From assembly GCA_029204225.1 (NCBI GenBank), contig CM055104.1, forward strand, positions 45,143,835 to 45,207,834: a stretch of 64,000 nt of DNA, given 5' to 3'. Each line of letters starts with the position of its first letter. Position 1 is the stretch's first letter. The translations under genes were made by a program, and so were the position numbers. Origin of the DNA: Diphasiastrum complanatum. Its lineage: Eukaryota; Streptophyta; Lycopodiopsida; Lycopodiales; Lycopodiaceae. The notes under the pieces were generated by a model. It made no database searches and was not told where the DNA came from. It saw only the letters and a program-made list of their open reading frames with translations. Below, one piece after another: positions 32,721-43,562 of this stretch.

Positions 32721-34140
32721 TCTTTAAGAGTGGCTTCACCTCTAGGCACCTACAGAGAGAGGGCCTGTTCCTCAACAAAGAAGGAGAAAGCAGACAAAGC
32801 CCACCAGGCCTGCCAGGAAAAGGGTGGTACTCAGCGAATCACCATCCCCCCTCACATCTCTCATCCTTTGGTTGGACCATCACACCAGTATGTAGTGCGT
32901 TCTTCTCCTCCCACCACCCCTAACTAATCAAGTAGTTCATCTTCCATTCCCTGCATTCCATCCCACAATAACGAGGATATGACCTCTACTGTAGATAAAA
33001 TAAAATCGGATCTAGATATAAGTTTAATAGGTGATTTTTATAAAGATATTTGTGTAAGATTTTCTGTTGATTCCAAAGATTCATTTTTGGATTCTGAGAG
33101 GTATATAGTTTTTGATGAGTATGTTGCCAAAGAGATTGATAAGCTAGGAGGTCAATTAATTATGTAAATCACATAAATGAAGACTTTTGTGATGCCCTAA
33201 AGGAGAAGACAACAGATATATCAGATCCAGTTGTGGAGGCTGGTTTGATGTATTTTGTAAATAGATCTAAATGCAATGATACTAAGGACATTGGAGTTGT
33301 GCTGTCCTTTTTTGCACACGGCCTTCATAGTCCAACTAAGGCGACAAAGTATCTTCTCCATACAACCTTGGAGACCAAAGTCTTTATTATTCTATACTAT
33401 CAAAAATAAGTGATCACATAGAATATATTCAAGTAATATTTTTAATAAGTATTGTAATTCCTTCAGTTTAACTAATTATCTTTTGTTTGCAGTAAGCATT
33501 GGAGTATGCATACAATCTCCCTTAGGAAAGATTTAAATGGGATCATTAATCCCATATGTTTAAAGATGAATTCCTTGAAGTGTACTCATGTCGAAATGGA
33601 CATGATGTACAGCAGAATGTTGCCATTTTTGCCAAGGCCGGATGGGGCCACTGTAAATAGCCACCTGGAGATTGTTGATGCAGAAGTAAGTATTTCTCAT
33701 CAAGTATCTGATAGGTAATATGATTTTTTTTTTTCAGAGTGCACAACTAACCTATTATACATTTTGTGATTAAAGTCAGCTCATCAAGATGATGGACATA
33801 GCTGTGGATGGTTCTCCATCCGCAATGTACAAAACTTCTTAGAGTGGTACATCATGCAATCTGGGACTCCATATATACAAAAGGTAAATAGACTAGTGAA
33901 TGGACTAACTAAGTTATTTTTTATTTGAAATCTGATAAGTCAATTGACTCGATTCTTTTGGATTTGCAGTATAAATGTCGAGCATTTTCAATGAATGAGA
34001 TATATGAGTTTCGTCAACATATGTTGGTGAACTTATTATCTCATGCAACACCCAGTCCAGCTGCGAAAACGGGAGGCCAATCAAGTCCACAACTGACACT
34101 AGTGCAAGGTGGAGATAATCCATGTTACTTTGAGTTGTAA
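32720..34140 (+). pseudogene. Ulp1/C48-like cysteine protease gene, decayed
   Basis: After a linker with frame ambiguity and a Ser-run (32928-32945), frame 32979-33160 (STVDKIKSDLDISLIGDFYK) continues, with a shift at about 33163, into DFCDALKEK, LHTTLETKVFIILYYQ. Splicing an 87-bp intron (33406-33492; donor now ATAAGT) gives NKHW, the Ulp1 catalytic-His context. Two more introns (33686-33775, 33894-33969) lead to HQDDGHSCGWFSIRNV: Gln six residues before Cys-Gly is the C48 Gln/Cys signature. The catalytic Asp is not clear. Stop at 34138. Ulp1-like proteases cleave SUMO-type conjugates and are often carried by plant DNA transposons. Its directly downstream position makes a fusion or shared transcript with the histone-fold frame plausible. 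Confidence 0.65.
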
Positions 34141-34475
34141 ATAATAGATTGAATAGATATATACATTTTTGATGTAATGCCCTATGAATAATTATGGGCA
34201 TATAGAAAGATAGAGACAATGGGAGAAAAACATCCATTGTTAATACTGGACACACATGTACATTCTCAGAAAATGATAAATATATTGATATTTATGAGAG
34301 CTTTTACAAATCTTGTATCATGCTTGCTCTATTATCTAAACAATTCCGCCCAAATCTTTGCATTTGATTTTCTCTGCATGTCTTTTACGTAACTGCACAA
34401 ACATACATTGATCAAGTTACAGTTAGTGATCCGAATATTGACAAAAAGGATAATGAATACAAATTGATATACAAA

Positions 34476-35850
34476 TTAATAGATTTCACATACCAATTTT
34501 CCATCTAATATAAAGTTGAAATATTCGGAGATATCTTGCTGCAAAAGTGTCAGTTCCATTCTAATGTAGAATAAAGTCCAGTCTTGCTCAACCTCAATAG
34601 TAGTAAGTAAATCTCCATTTGCCATGATATCAATGCATATACGGTCAGTCTGTCCAATGTTGTCTAGATCTTGATCTAATGGGACCCAAGTACCATTGTG
34701 TTCTTTCCATCTCTGATAATGAAACACCATACTAAGCATTTGCTTTTCTATATTGTATCTAAATGATATGGATGAATGTTTGATTCTACAAGAAATATCT
34801 ATAGTGGATCTTATATCCCAACCATTGTCCATGAATTTGAATAAAAAATCATCTGATAGATTTCTGCAAACAAATAATGTGGGAGTTTGATGCACTTCCG
34901 TGTTTGAAAAAGAGCTGACAAATAATGACATTGGAACAAACCAGCTTAAGTGCTCATTTCTTGAGCTAGTACTAGTTTTGAGTGACTTTTGTACATCATT
35001 ATATAGCTTGGAACAAAAACATTTTATTATATTGTTGTTGACTGCAATCCACCACATGTTATCTTGAAGATTAGGTAGAGGTATACACTCTAGTTTTTCC
35101 ATTCCTCCATTTGTGTTTGGAATATACATAGCATCATAAAAAAATATTCCAAAATCTGCAAGTTCTTTTGTTGTTCATCCTCTATATTGCAATTTGCCAA
35201 TTTTTGAATGGATGACATCTATAATACCTGAAAGAGACGACACAGGTTCCCATTCATGTATATTTGAAGGATATAGATCTACAATACAAAATCATAATAA
35301 GCTCTGATTCATAAATGCGATTACGTTTTAAAAATGACAAGCAATCCAAAAAATTAAGATACTTACAATTACACTTTCAAAAATCATGTGGATTTACAGC
35401 CTCCACATTAAGTTCTAAATGCATACAAACATGTTGAATAAGCACCTCTAAAATGGTTTGTCCTCCTGGAGAAACTCCGCCCTTTCCAATAAGATCTATA
35501 TGTATACTTGGCCTTTTTCTTTTGGCGAAAAGCCCCTCTCGCTGATGGATGCATCAGTACCCAAGAAGCCTTATGGTATTCACGAGCAATCCATGTGCCA
35601 TCGTCTTCCCTCTCATTATAAAAAATTGCAGAGCATATCAAGGATCTCGGTCTCCTTCTCATCGCCATAGCTTGAAGAGTCTCACATTTAAACTTGTCAA
35701 TATGAGAGTCTAGAGTATAATAGGCGCCAAACCTATTTGTGAGTCCCAAGATAATTTTAACTTGAAGTTAACCCAAGCAGTGAACCAATTGTTGCGCACG
35801 CCAGCCATTAGTATGTTTCCAATCTATCGGACCGGAAATTCAAATTTTCC
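34476..35850 (-). pseudogene. Decayed two- or three-exon gene, unknown protein
   Basis: Reading left: WFTAWVNFKLKL (about 35790), RFGAYYTLDSHIDKFKCETL, then REDDGTWIAREYHKASWVLM and, in another frame, GGQTILEVLIQHVCMHLELN. Next come a GTAAGT donor (35366) and TTGTAG acceptor (35279), an 88-bp intron. The long exon 35278-34476 reads YPSNIHEWEPVSSLS, DNMWWIAVNNNIIKCF, RWKEHNGTWVPLD and ends TIEVEQDWTLFYIRM...FNFILDGKLV, which looks like a small beta-grasp (ubiquitin/PB1-like) fold. One stop (about 35203) and at least two frame changes. It converges on the protease gene. Family unknown. Confidence 0.5.
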
Positions 35851-36649
35851 CAAACATGAATTGTGTTTTTCGGGTCAGGCGAGTTATGTTACATAGAAGC
35901 CACTGTCAAGAACCGATTGGGCCACATGGACATAAACAGCGAGGAAAAAAAAAACTCGTAACAAATGGCCCTTCTAAGTTTGAGAACTCCTATAATGCTT
36001 ATAATGATGTTTGCGTAAGAGAAGTGAGAGTTAATTTCATTCAACAAGAATGCAAAGATGTAGAACAGTAGCGAATCCGTATAATAATGTTGTAAAAACA
36101 ACAATCAGACCACAATACAATTGCGCTGATAAGCGCGTGATTCTACTTATAGACTCAAATCAATTGCTAAAGTTCTGAGTATATTTCTCTCTATATATAA
36201 TCACTAACTCTAAGGAGTCAGAAGACCCGTTCTGGTCGTTTGATCTCTGATGGAGTATTCACACGCATTTGCACATGCTTCTTCTCACATATATCCTTCG
36301 TTTCAATTGCTCATTTGCTTATATAATAGTAGTTGGAAGATCTTGTATTATTCTATCTTTGCATTTACAAGATCGCTTAATAGTTGATTAACTGACTAAT
36401 TAGAACAGTTATTATTGGAGCATGAAGACGGACTGGTCTATACTTGGAATCATGTGTATTTCTGCAGAGTGTCGCATTTTTCACCTTTGTGGAATTCCGT
36501 GTAAAACTGTAGTGTCGCATTTTTCTCTTGTCGCATTTCTAGAAGTGCCTGAAATGGCCTAAAAACTGAGTTAGCTCAAGTGTCGCAAAACTCAGTTGCT
36601 CAAGATGGTCCAAAGGGAAAAAGGCGACAGTGTCAAGTGTCGAGTTTTT

Positions 36650-36811
36650 TGCCTGTTAGAAATTGTGAAGAAAAATGTAGTATTGCGACAAACAGTTCAA
36701 ATATGCAGATTATTGAAAAATAGTTCGTTTTTTGCAGGTTTCATTTGAGAGAGTAAAATTGAGAGGACGGAGGGCAATTAAGATGAGTAGGAGTAAGATT
36801 AAACTCCAACA
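36650..36811 (-). repeat. LTR end of copia family D
   Basis: Matches 24160-24306: GAAGAAAAATG, TTGCGACAAA, GCAGGTTTCATTT, TGAGTAGGAG and the end AAACTCCAACA at 36811. Flanking 35870-36650 also looks LTR-like on the minus strand (TATA-like ATATATAG near 36200), so the LTR may be close to 1 kb. Either the outer end of the element at 24320-27273 displaced by a later insertion, or an independent copy. Confidence 0.6.
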
Positions 36812-37660
36812 AATATCATGGCATAAGCTAAAATAACCACAACTTTTTTTATTAAAAAAAAAGGGCAAACGATCTATATCACACAAAATACTTGCAAAAA
36901 CCTCACCGTCATTATAAACATTGCTTTCTTTTCTCTCTTTGTCACACTTTTTGCTTTACTAAATAAAGATATTGCATAATATCATATTCTACCAAAATAA
37001 AACAACAAAATACTAAACTATTGGCATTCGATGTTTTTTTTTTTTATCACAAATCACAAATCAAATTAATTATCTAAAATATTTAAAATGCAAATTCATC
37101 ATCAAAATTATTGTCGCAAGCTTCCGATACTAGTTTTTAGTTTTTACGGATTACATGTGTTTGGTAAACATGGGCTTCAAATACTAGTTTTTATGGATTA
37201 CATATTGTTTTTGGTGAACATGAGATTCCAACACATTTCAAAGAAAGAGCAATAGCAACAACAAGATGTACAAGACCGTGTACAGGTCTAATCAGGCAAT
37301 AGTAGGATTCAAAAACTTAGAGCAGTACAATTATTGACAGGTTACAGGTTGCAAGGGCACAACTATGGAGAAGATACTACATTGCTTGCAATTATTAGTG
37401 CAAGGGCATATTATACATAATGGAACAAGAATCACGATGGTTGAGCTTGAGGGAAGCATAGCAGTGAAATGCTAGCACAGTTAGTGAAAGCAGGTGCTAA
37501 ACCGCTCCAATCTAAGCTGGTGTGGCAACAAACTGGTCGGTGAGCACACACACTTCAACGCTGATCTTTTAATAGCAGAGATTAATAGTAGACTCATGTG
37601 ACAGTAAACTGTGGATCGCTAGTGTGGCAACGAACTGATCGATGAGCACATGCACTTCAA
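36812..37660. other. Intergenic with a 38-bp direct repeat
   Basis: AT-rich at left. A direct repeat TGTGGCAACRAACTGRTCGR and its continuation TGAGCACAYGCACTTCAA occurs at 37521-37558 and 37623-37660. No gene seen. Confidence 0.55.
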
Positions 37661-37770
37661 ACAATCATAAAAAACATGAAAAGTCTGCTAGTTTCATGCA
37701 ATCATGAGACACACTACATGCAAAAAAAAAGGACACCGAGAACAGAGAAGAACATTCTGAAATACACTTC

Positions 37771-37884
<114 letters not shown>

Positions 37885-38276
37885 TAACTTAGACACTGCT
37901 AAGCAGACATCTCAAGTTTGCTTTGTAATGGGTGTCTTCTACTCAGAAAAAGCTGTGCACAACGATGGATTGCTTGAGCTTGGAGAATGAGGAGGACGTT
38001 ACAAGCTTGAAAAAGGAGAACACCAGAAACTGATGAAACAGAGACATATCATGAAAACACAACCGCTCTTTGTGTAGCGAGTCTTTCCTTGATGAGCATA
38101 GTGCATTCATCATCGTTGATGTGAACCTCTACATCTATATCCACCGACTCCCACAACGGCCCGTCTATCTCCATTGTCTATCTCGAACCGCCTCGAACAC
38201 AACTACGGCTCTCTCAGGCCTGTACTCTTGAGAACGAGAGAGAAAGAGCTCGTCTCTCTCAGCCTTGTACTCCTAC

Positions 38277-38280
<4 letters not shown>

Positions 38281-38318
<38 letters not shown>
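38281..38318. repeat. (GA)19 microsatellite
   Basis: 38 bp of GA, with a partly related AGAACGAGAGAGAAAGAGC sequence about 45 bp upstream, suggesting local duplication. Confidence 0.95.
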
Positions 38319-38321
<3 letters not shown>

Positions 38322-39141
38322 TGATCTGTTTAGAAAGTATCTTGATCTATTTTATTCAATATCAATTTATAAGCTTTCATTTTAATGCATATCTACGTTC
38401 TATAATATGCCATGTGGTTACTCTCTTTGAGCAGATATGTAAAGAAATTGGGCCTCAGGGCCACGCACACACACGTACCCACGCGAGCCACGTACTAGGA
38501 TCCCAACCCCAGTCGCCTAGCCACCCGCCATCCGTCTAACCCACAAAAGGGTTGGTACCAGGGGATAGAAGATATTGAGAGGCCCCAACTTATATATGGG
38601 AGAGTTCAAGGCAAGGAGTTACTTATGGGACATTGAGAATTCTCAAGGCTTTCATGTGCGTGCCTTGCAACTAAACATTCCACAACAAGATATCTCAAAT
38701 TTGGGTATAAGACAAAATTGTAAAAATGGGCAAAAACCTCCGTAAACTTTATGAATAGGTACTCCATCAAACCATTGTAACCGGTAGTCGTACATTCATT
38801 AAACCTCTAGTGCAACTTTAACTTTTTTATTTAGAGTAATATTTAACAAACGTGTAAGGAAGAACAATCTGGGTTCTAACTTCTAGTTTATCCAGAAGAA
38901 ACTGTCGCGTCCTTTGTTCATGAGGTTTTCAGTCAGGAGTGTGCACTGCAAGAAATCCTGTATACCCATCAATTTAGGAGGTCATGCAGGGATAAGGGGA
39001 TAAGGGGATGCAGACTGCCCATGCCAATGACTAGCTAAAACAGTTTCACCTTCTACACTTTTATATGACAATTGCTAACCTACAGGTAATTGAACCAAAT
39101 GCTTTGACATGTCTCTAATCCGAAATTTGTTTTGGGCTGAC
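38319..39141. other. 3' flank of the F-box/kelch gene
   Basis: No coding signal. Any 3' UTR of the minus-strand gene should fall in the right part. I see no strong polyadenylation signal that I would call. Confidence 0.4.
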
Positions 39142-40245
39142 TCAAAGCTCAACTGTGCACAAGCCTTGAATCAAACACGAGAAATCCTCCTTGCTTTCAA
39201 TTTTAGTCCACAAAGAATCATTGACAAGGCTTGGTTTGTAGAGGAACAGCTTGTAATTGCATATCATATCAACGCTGCAAGATGCAGTGGCCACGACGAT
39301 GCAATCCGAGGTGGGGGTGGTGCAAGCTGCCACGGTTCTTCTGCCTTCCGGAATGGCGTCCACCACCACCCACGAATTCAGATCAGGGTTGTAGCGCAGC
39401 ACTTCTTGTCCACTGAAATCATGGAGTTGGCCACAAGCAACAGCTGTTATGGCAGCGCTGCAAGTAGCTTTCATCCATAAATTCTCTATCCTATTCCAAT
39501 TCCCCACCTTTGGATCGTACACTTCCCCACTCTGCACAAACTGTCCCTGAGTATGGGTGTGATAGCCGCTCACCACGTAGAATTTTCCATTCAGTTCAAA
39601 CCCCCCACACTCATCGCGCTCCTCGCTCATCCTAGGAAGCTCTCTCCAGCTATCATCCTCTACGGAGTACACCTCGGCTGTAGCTAGAGCATGCTTGTTA
39701 TCGTCATGCCCACCAGCCACAAAGACTAGGCCATCGAAAGTACTGCATGCGAAGAAGGAGCGCGTGCTCAGCATGTCTGATCCTCGGCACCATTTCCTGC
39801 TGAAGAAGTCGAAGATATACACGGATCTTAAAGCTGCATAACTTGTGGGATTCCATCCTCCCAGCAAGATGAGCTTGCCATTACTACAGACGCACTGGCT
39901 GAAGAGAGGCACACCTGCTTGTGAGAATTCAGCAGGCACATGACAGAGTCTCGTCCAGGAACGTTGATGCAAGTCATAGCTGCTGAGAGCCAAAGGCAGT
40001 GTGGATGTTCCATTCACTTTGGCGATGCGGGCTGTGGAGGATGGAGGCAGTGCTTGAACCATGCACACGAACTGCCTTGAAGATCTTGCCCTTTTGCGAG
40101 CTTCATAAAACTCCTTGCTCCTCAAAACTGCTTTCCATCTCCGGCAGACTGTCTGCATCTGACGATGCCATTCATAAGATACTTTGACGAGGCACGACCA
40201 TGCTATGTCTTCGGGTAATCCTGGGATGAGCTCTGTGGAGTCCAT
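39142..40245 (-). CDS. F-box/kelch-repeat protein (KMD/At1g80440-like)
   Basis: 367 codons, single exon, intact; the ATG at 40245 is the first in frame. N-terminal F-box (ELIPGLPEDIAWSCLVKVSY, then MQTVCRRWKAVLRS, residues about 5-48), then kelch repeats with the GG pairs LILLGGWNP (about 128), VFVAGGHDDNKHALATAEVY (about 176), RDECGGFELNGKFYVVSGY (about 212) and SGEVYDPKVGNW (about 240). The F-box should bind SKP1/ASK and the kelch propeller recruits substrates to an SCF ubiquitin ligase. The motif set SRSFFAC-like, AGGHD and RDEC is typical of the Arabidopsis KISS-ME-DEADLY group, which targets phenylalanine ammonia-lyase and type-B response regulators. Substrate in this species is unknown. 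It is the only intact host-type gene in the window, with retroelements 2 kb away on either side. Confidence 0.93.
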   Translation of the reverse strand: MDSTELIPGLPEDIAWSCLVKVSYEWHRQMQTVCRRWKAVLRSKEFYEARKRARSSRQFVCMVQALPPSSTARIAKVNGTSTLPLALSSYDLHQRSWTRLCHVPAEFSQAGVPLFSQCVCSNGKLILLGGWNPTSYAALRSVYIFDFFSRKWCRGSDMLSTRSFFACSTFDGLVFVAGGHDDNKHALATAEVYSVEDDSWRELPRMSEERDECGGFELNGKFYVVSGYHTHTQGQFVQSGEVYDPKVGNWNRIENLWMKATCSAAITAVACGQLHDFSGQEVLRYNPDLNSWVVVDAIPEGRRTVAACTTPTSDCIVVATASCSVDMICNYKLFLYKPSLVNDSLWTKIESKEDFSCLIQGLCTVEL

Positions 40246-42404
40246 ACCACTTCACAATCACCTGTGCTTCCTGCATGAGCTATGCCTTTATGAAAATTAA
40301 AACATCAATTATGAACGCAAGTCGCTGGTTATTAGCTTCGTAATTGATATCGGATGAATCAGTTTGCATCAGTTCCATGAGTGAGTAAGCGCATGCAGAA
40401 TCTCATCAAACCCAATTCAGCCATTCATCCGAGGTAAAGGATAATCCATACTGATGCTTCGAGAGTTATGTATCCAGTCTAATACAATGAGATCTGATTT
40501 AACAAATAGAAATTTCTCTAAGGTATAAATTTCAGGACTGGAACCATCATCATCTGACAGCCTCTTGCAGAAGTTGTCAACCCAAAAAGCTGAAAACAAG
40601 TCCTTCCACAATTGCCTCTAGATCCACTATTCCCGCATAACTTTGTAGATTCCAAATTATCCTTATACTATGGTACAATCATGCTTCATACAGAATATAT
40701 GATCCCAGATAATTCTTGTATAATTTTAATTATTCGATGTTGATGTTAGGTGGCATGCACCAGCTTGCAACGTGAAATTTGAACACCACAGGTCTATGCA
40801 AGAGATTCCTCCGGCACAACACATTTGGGCTACTTTGTTATAAAGTATGTTTGCTTTTTTGACAAAAAGCTGAACTCGTGAAATGCAAGAAACAAATCTC
40901 GCTGCTGTTGGGTAGTAGCTTGTTTCAAACCTGACCCATGCCAGCCCTCAATTGTATGTGGTGAAGGAAATAACTTGCCAAGGATGTGGATTGATGATGC
41001 CAAAAGCCAAAAGCCTCAGATACGAATCTTTATATGTTTATTGGAGGTGTAGTGCACACATGGGGTAGTTTGGATGCTACCATGTGCCTCTTTGTTTGAT
41101 AGGCAAAAGCAATTGGAGAATATAGGGTGCACTTTGAACTAAAGAGATGTTGAAAATTAAGAGGGTGTCCCTTAACGCCTATCACCATTGACATCACATC
41201 ATCATCATGCAGAAAATTGGGATTGTTCCAAGGACAACATGCCTTTTGAATGGTGTCTCTAGTGAGGTGGTCATTGCCACAAGTCATGGTTGTCGTGATT
41301 GAATGTGAATTGAGACGAAAACTTTGGTTAGGTGGGACATACTTAAATTAGAATATAACATACTAAGAGAGAGGTAGACCAATGCGTTAGTACCAATCAT
41401 TTGGTAAGTTATTATTATTATTATTATTTGGTAGGTGCCACCAATATTTTTCAACACTCTTTTGTACTATAGCCTTCTAGGATGATCCAAAAGTTGTATT
41501 CATTTGTGGAAGCGTATCCTTTTCTTTTTTTAAAATAACATCACTTTCTTTTGGCTCATCTTACGAAATTGTACTCATTCGTGGAAGGATATCTTTTATT
41601 GCAACAAAATTTAAAAATTGTTATCCATTTCAAAAGGGATGTCATTCTCTTCTTGTGTTTGCTTAATCTTTTCCACCCCATGTGGACTCTAGAAAATAAA
41701 ATTGGCATATTAAGTTGAAACTTGGAATGCAAGTCTCTTGGCATATTTGGATGTCCCATGTGTAGGGGGCACTTCCCAGGAAGATATAGATGTATAAACA
41801 ATCAACATGCAATATTCTTGGTTTGGGCCCTACCTACAGTCATGGTTTGTAAGAATCTCTCTCCATCATATTTGGCATATTGATGCCAACTTTGTTTTAG
41901 ACTTAGAGATTGACTTTTCAAAGTTCATTAATCTAAATGTCATTTGAATAGACACTTTTTGAAAGTGTGGGAAAGTTAAAGGCGAGTTTGAGTAGATTCA
42001 AATTTGAATGTTGGGTACTTTGAATCTAGACCCAAATATAGTAGGGATAGCATTTTGGAGGGAAAATCAAGTGGCCAAATAGGTTTTGGACCTGTTATAA
42101 AAGGATGTAACTCATGGAGAGAGTGATCTTCTCTCTTCTCTATCTCATTTCATGCTTATACGTGGTTCTCTTGGGTTCTACTATCCATTGGTGCACTATG
42201 CTTGTGATTGTTTGCATTTCTGTGTGTAGAATGATCTATAATTGCTATTTTTGGTTTCACATGTGTGAATGACAGTAGCTTGCTGGTTTTGTACGAATAG
42301 CAATAGTACTTTATCATATCATTCAAGTTTGATCAAGTTCTATTAGTGTTTACATCTCATTTTGTGTGTAGATGCTAAGTTTTCTACATTGGTGAGATTG
42401 GTAG
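40246..42404. other. Upstream region of the F-box/kelch gene and unassigned DNA
   Basis: Near the gene I see no confident TATA box. At 42093-42101 a TATAAAAGGA-like box on the plus strand is followed by a CT-rich patch, possibly an old LTR promoter. There is an (ATT)n at 41410-41428. No reading frame resembles a protein. The right edge is cut by LTR A at 42405. Confidence 0.4.
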
Positions 42405-43404
42405 TGTTGGATTTACTCCTCCTACTCTCCTAAATCCCAATTTTAATATGCCTCCATCCATGCTGCATATTTTTCTAACGTTGTCACGCAGTCTGTATTT
42501 TTTACACACAAACTCGCACAAACGAAGAAAAGACAAATGAATCGCGACACTGTGTTCTTACACAGGTCATGGTGACAGGCGAAAAGGGGACACTACCTTT
42601 TTGAATGCCAAAGGTGCCCTAACAGATAAGGCAGCTTGTAAATCTTATCCTAAGGCCATTCGTAAAAGTGACGCACTTTTGCGTCATCACCAACGTTCAC
42701 TTCAATATTGGTTGACGTCGCACCCTTTTCACCCTCACCTCGTGCAGTTGCGCTAACAGATTGGACAACGATTGCAGCCGCCCACGATCTCCTACAGACA
42801 GCACATCCACTCTGTACTTTCGCATCTGCACACCTGTAATATTATGTATATATTGGATATCATCTGCGTATTCAGTATGAAGCAAGATAAGTCTAGAATA
42901 AGTGAAGGAGGTTTCATTCCTCATTATAGACAGAAATAAGCTTTGTAGGACACGTGGTTTTGTCCGCTATAGTCTTGTGCTCTACCGCATAATTGACTTG
43001 TATACTTGATATACTTAATCTGATATAGTTCATTTGTTCTGCATTTTAGATTCGTCAATATTGCTATGCTTATTCTTCATTTTGTCTGATCTTTCTTGTT
43101 GCTCTTTCTGGTAATAGACGATCAACTTTTAGTCTTGTCTTTCACAAATAATTCACGAATAATTATCAGTCCAACATAGTCTAGCTCTTTGCGAATCATT
43201 CGCAACAAATAATTTGTTTTGCAATTTGGCTATGTAATCTAGAATGACTGTGATTTCTATCACTAAAGTTTTGTTCATTCTGATAGGCGTAGCCATGCTT
43301 AGGAAGAGAATCATTTAACTCATTCCGCTGCGCACGAATATTTTCTGTTCGAGTTCGTTTCTCGTTCGTGTTCGTCATTTATTCTTCCTCCCTCTCTCCC
43401 AACA
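42405..43404 (+). repeat. 5' LTR, copia LTR family A
   Basis: 1000 bp from TGTTGGATTTACTCC to TCTCTCCCAACA, followed at once by primer-binding site TGGTATTAGAGC. The second half matches (in inverse orientation) the LTRs at 54390 and 55885: TTTGGCTA, TTTTGTTC, GATAGGCGTAG, CATGC and CGCTGCGCACGA blocks. Confidence 0.88.
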
Positions 43405-43562
43405 TGGTATTAGAGCAATCTTTATAGCTTAATTGGGTCCCATAGTACAAGACTCTACTAGCCGATAGAGTAATTGTTTTCTTGTTCTGTATTTTTCAGT
43501 ATCAAATTTTCATACTTAAGTCACTGATAGTTTCTCCTATCACTTAGACTAATTCTTCCACA

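Noticed and set aside
27740-35972. Terminal inverted repeats GGGCCGTC (27740) / GGGCCATTTG (35972, minus strand) for the gene cluster
   Set aside because: Only about 6-8 bp agree and no target-site duplication flanks them; chance is likely.
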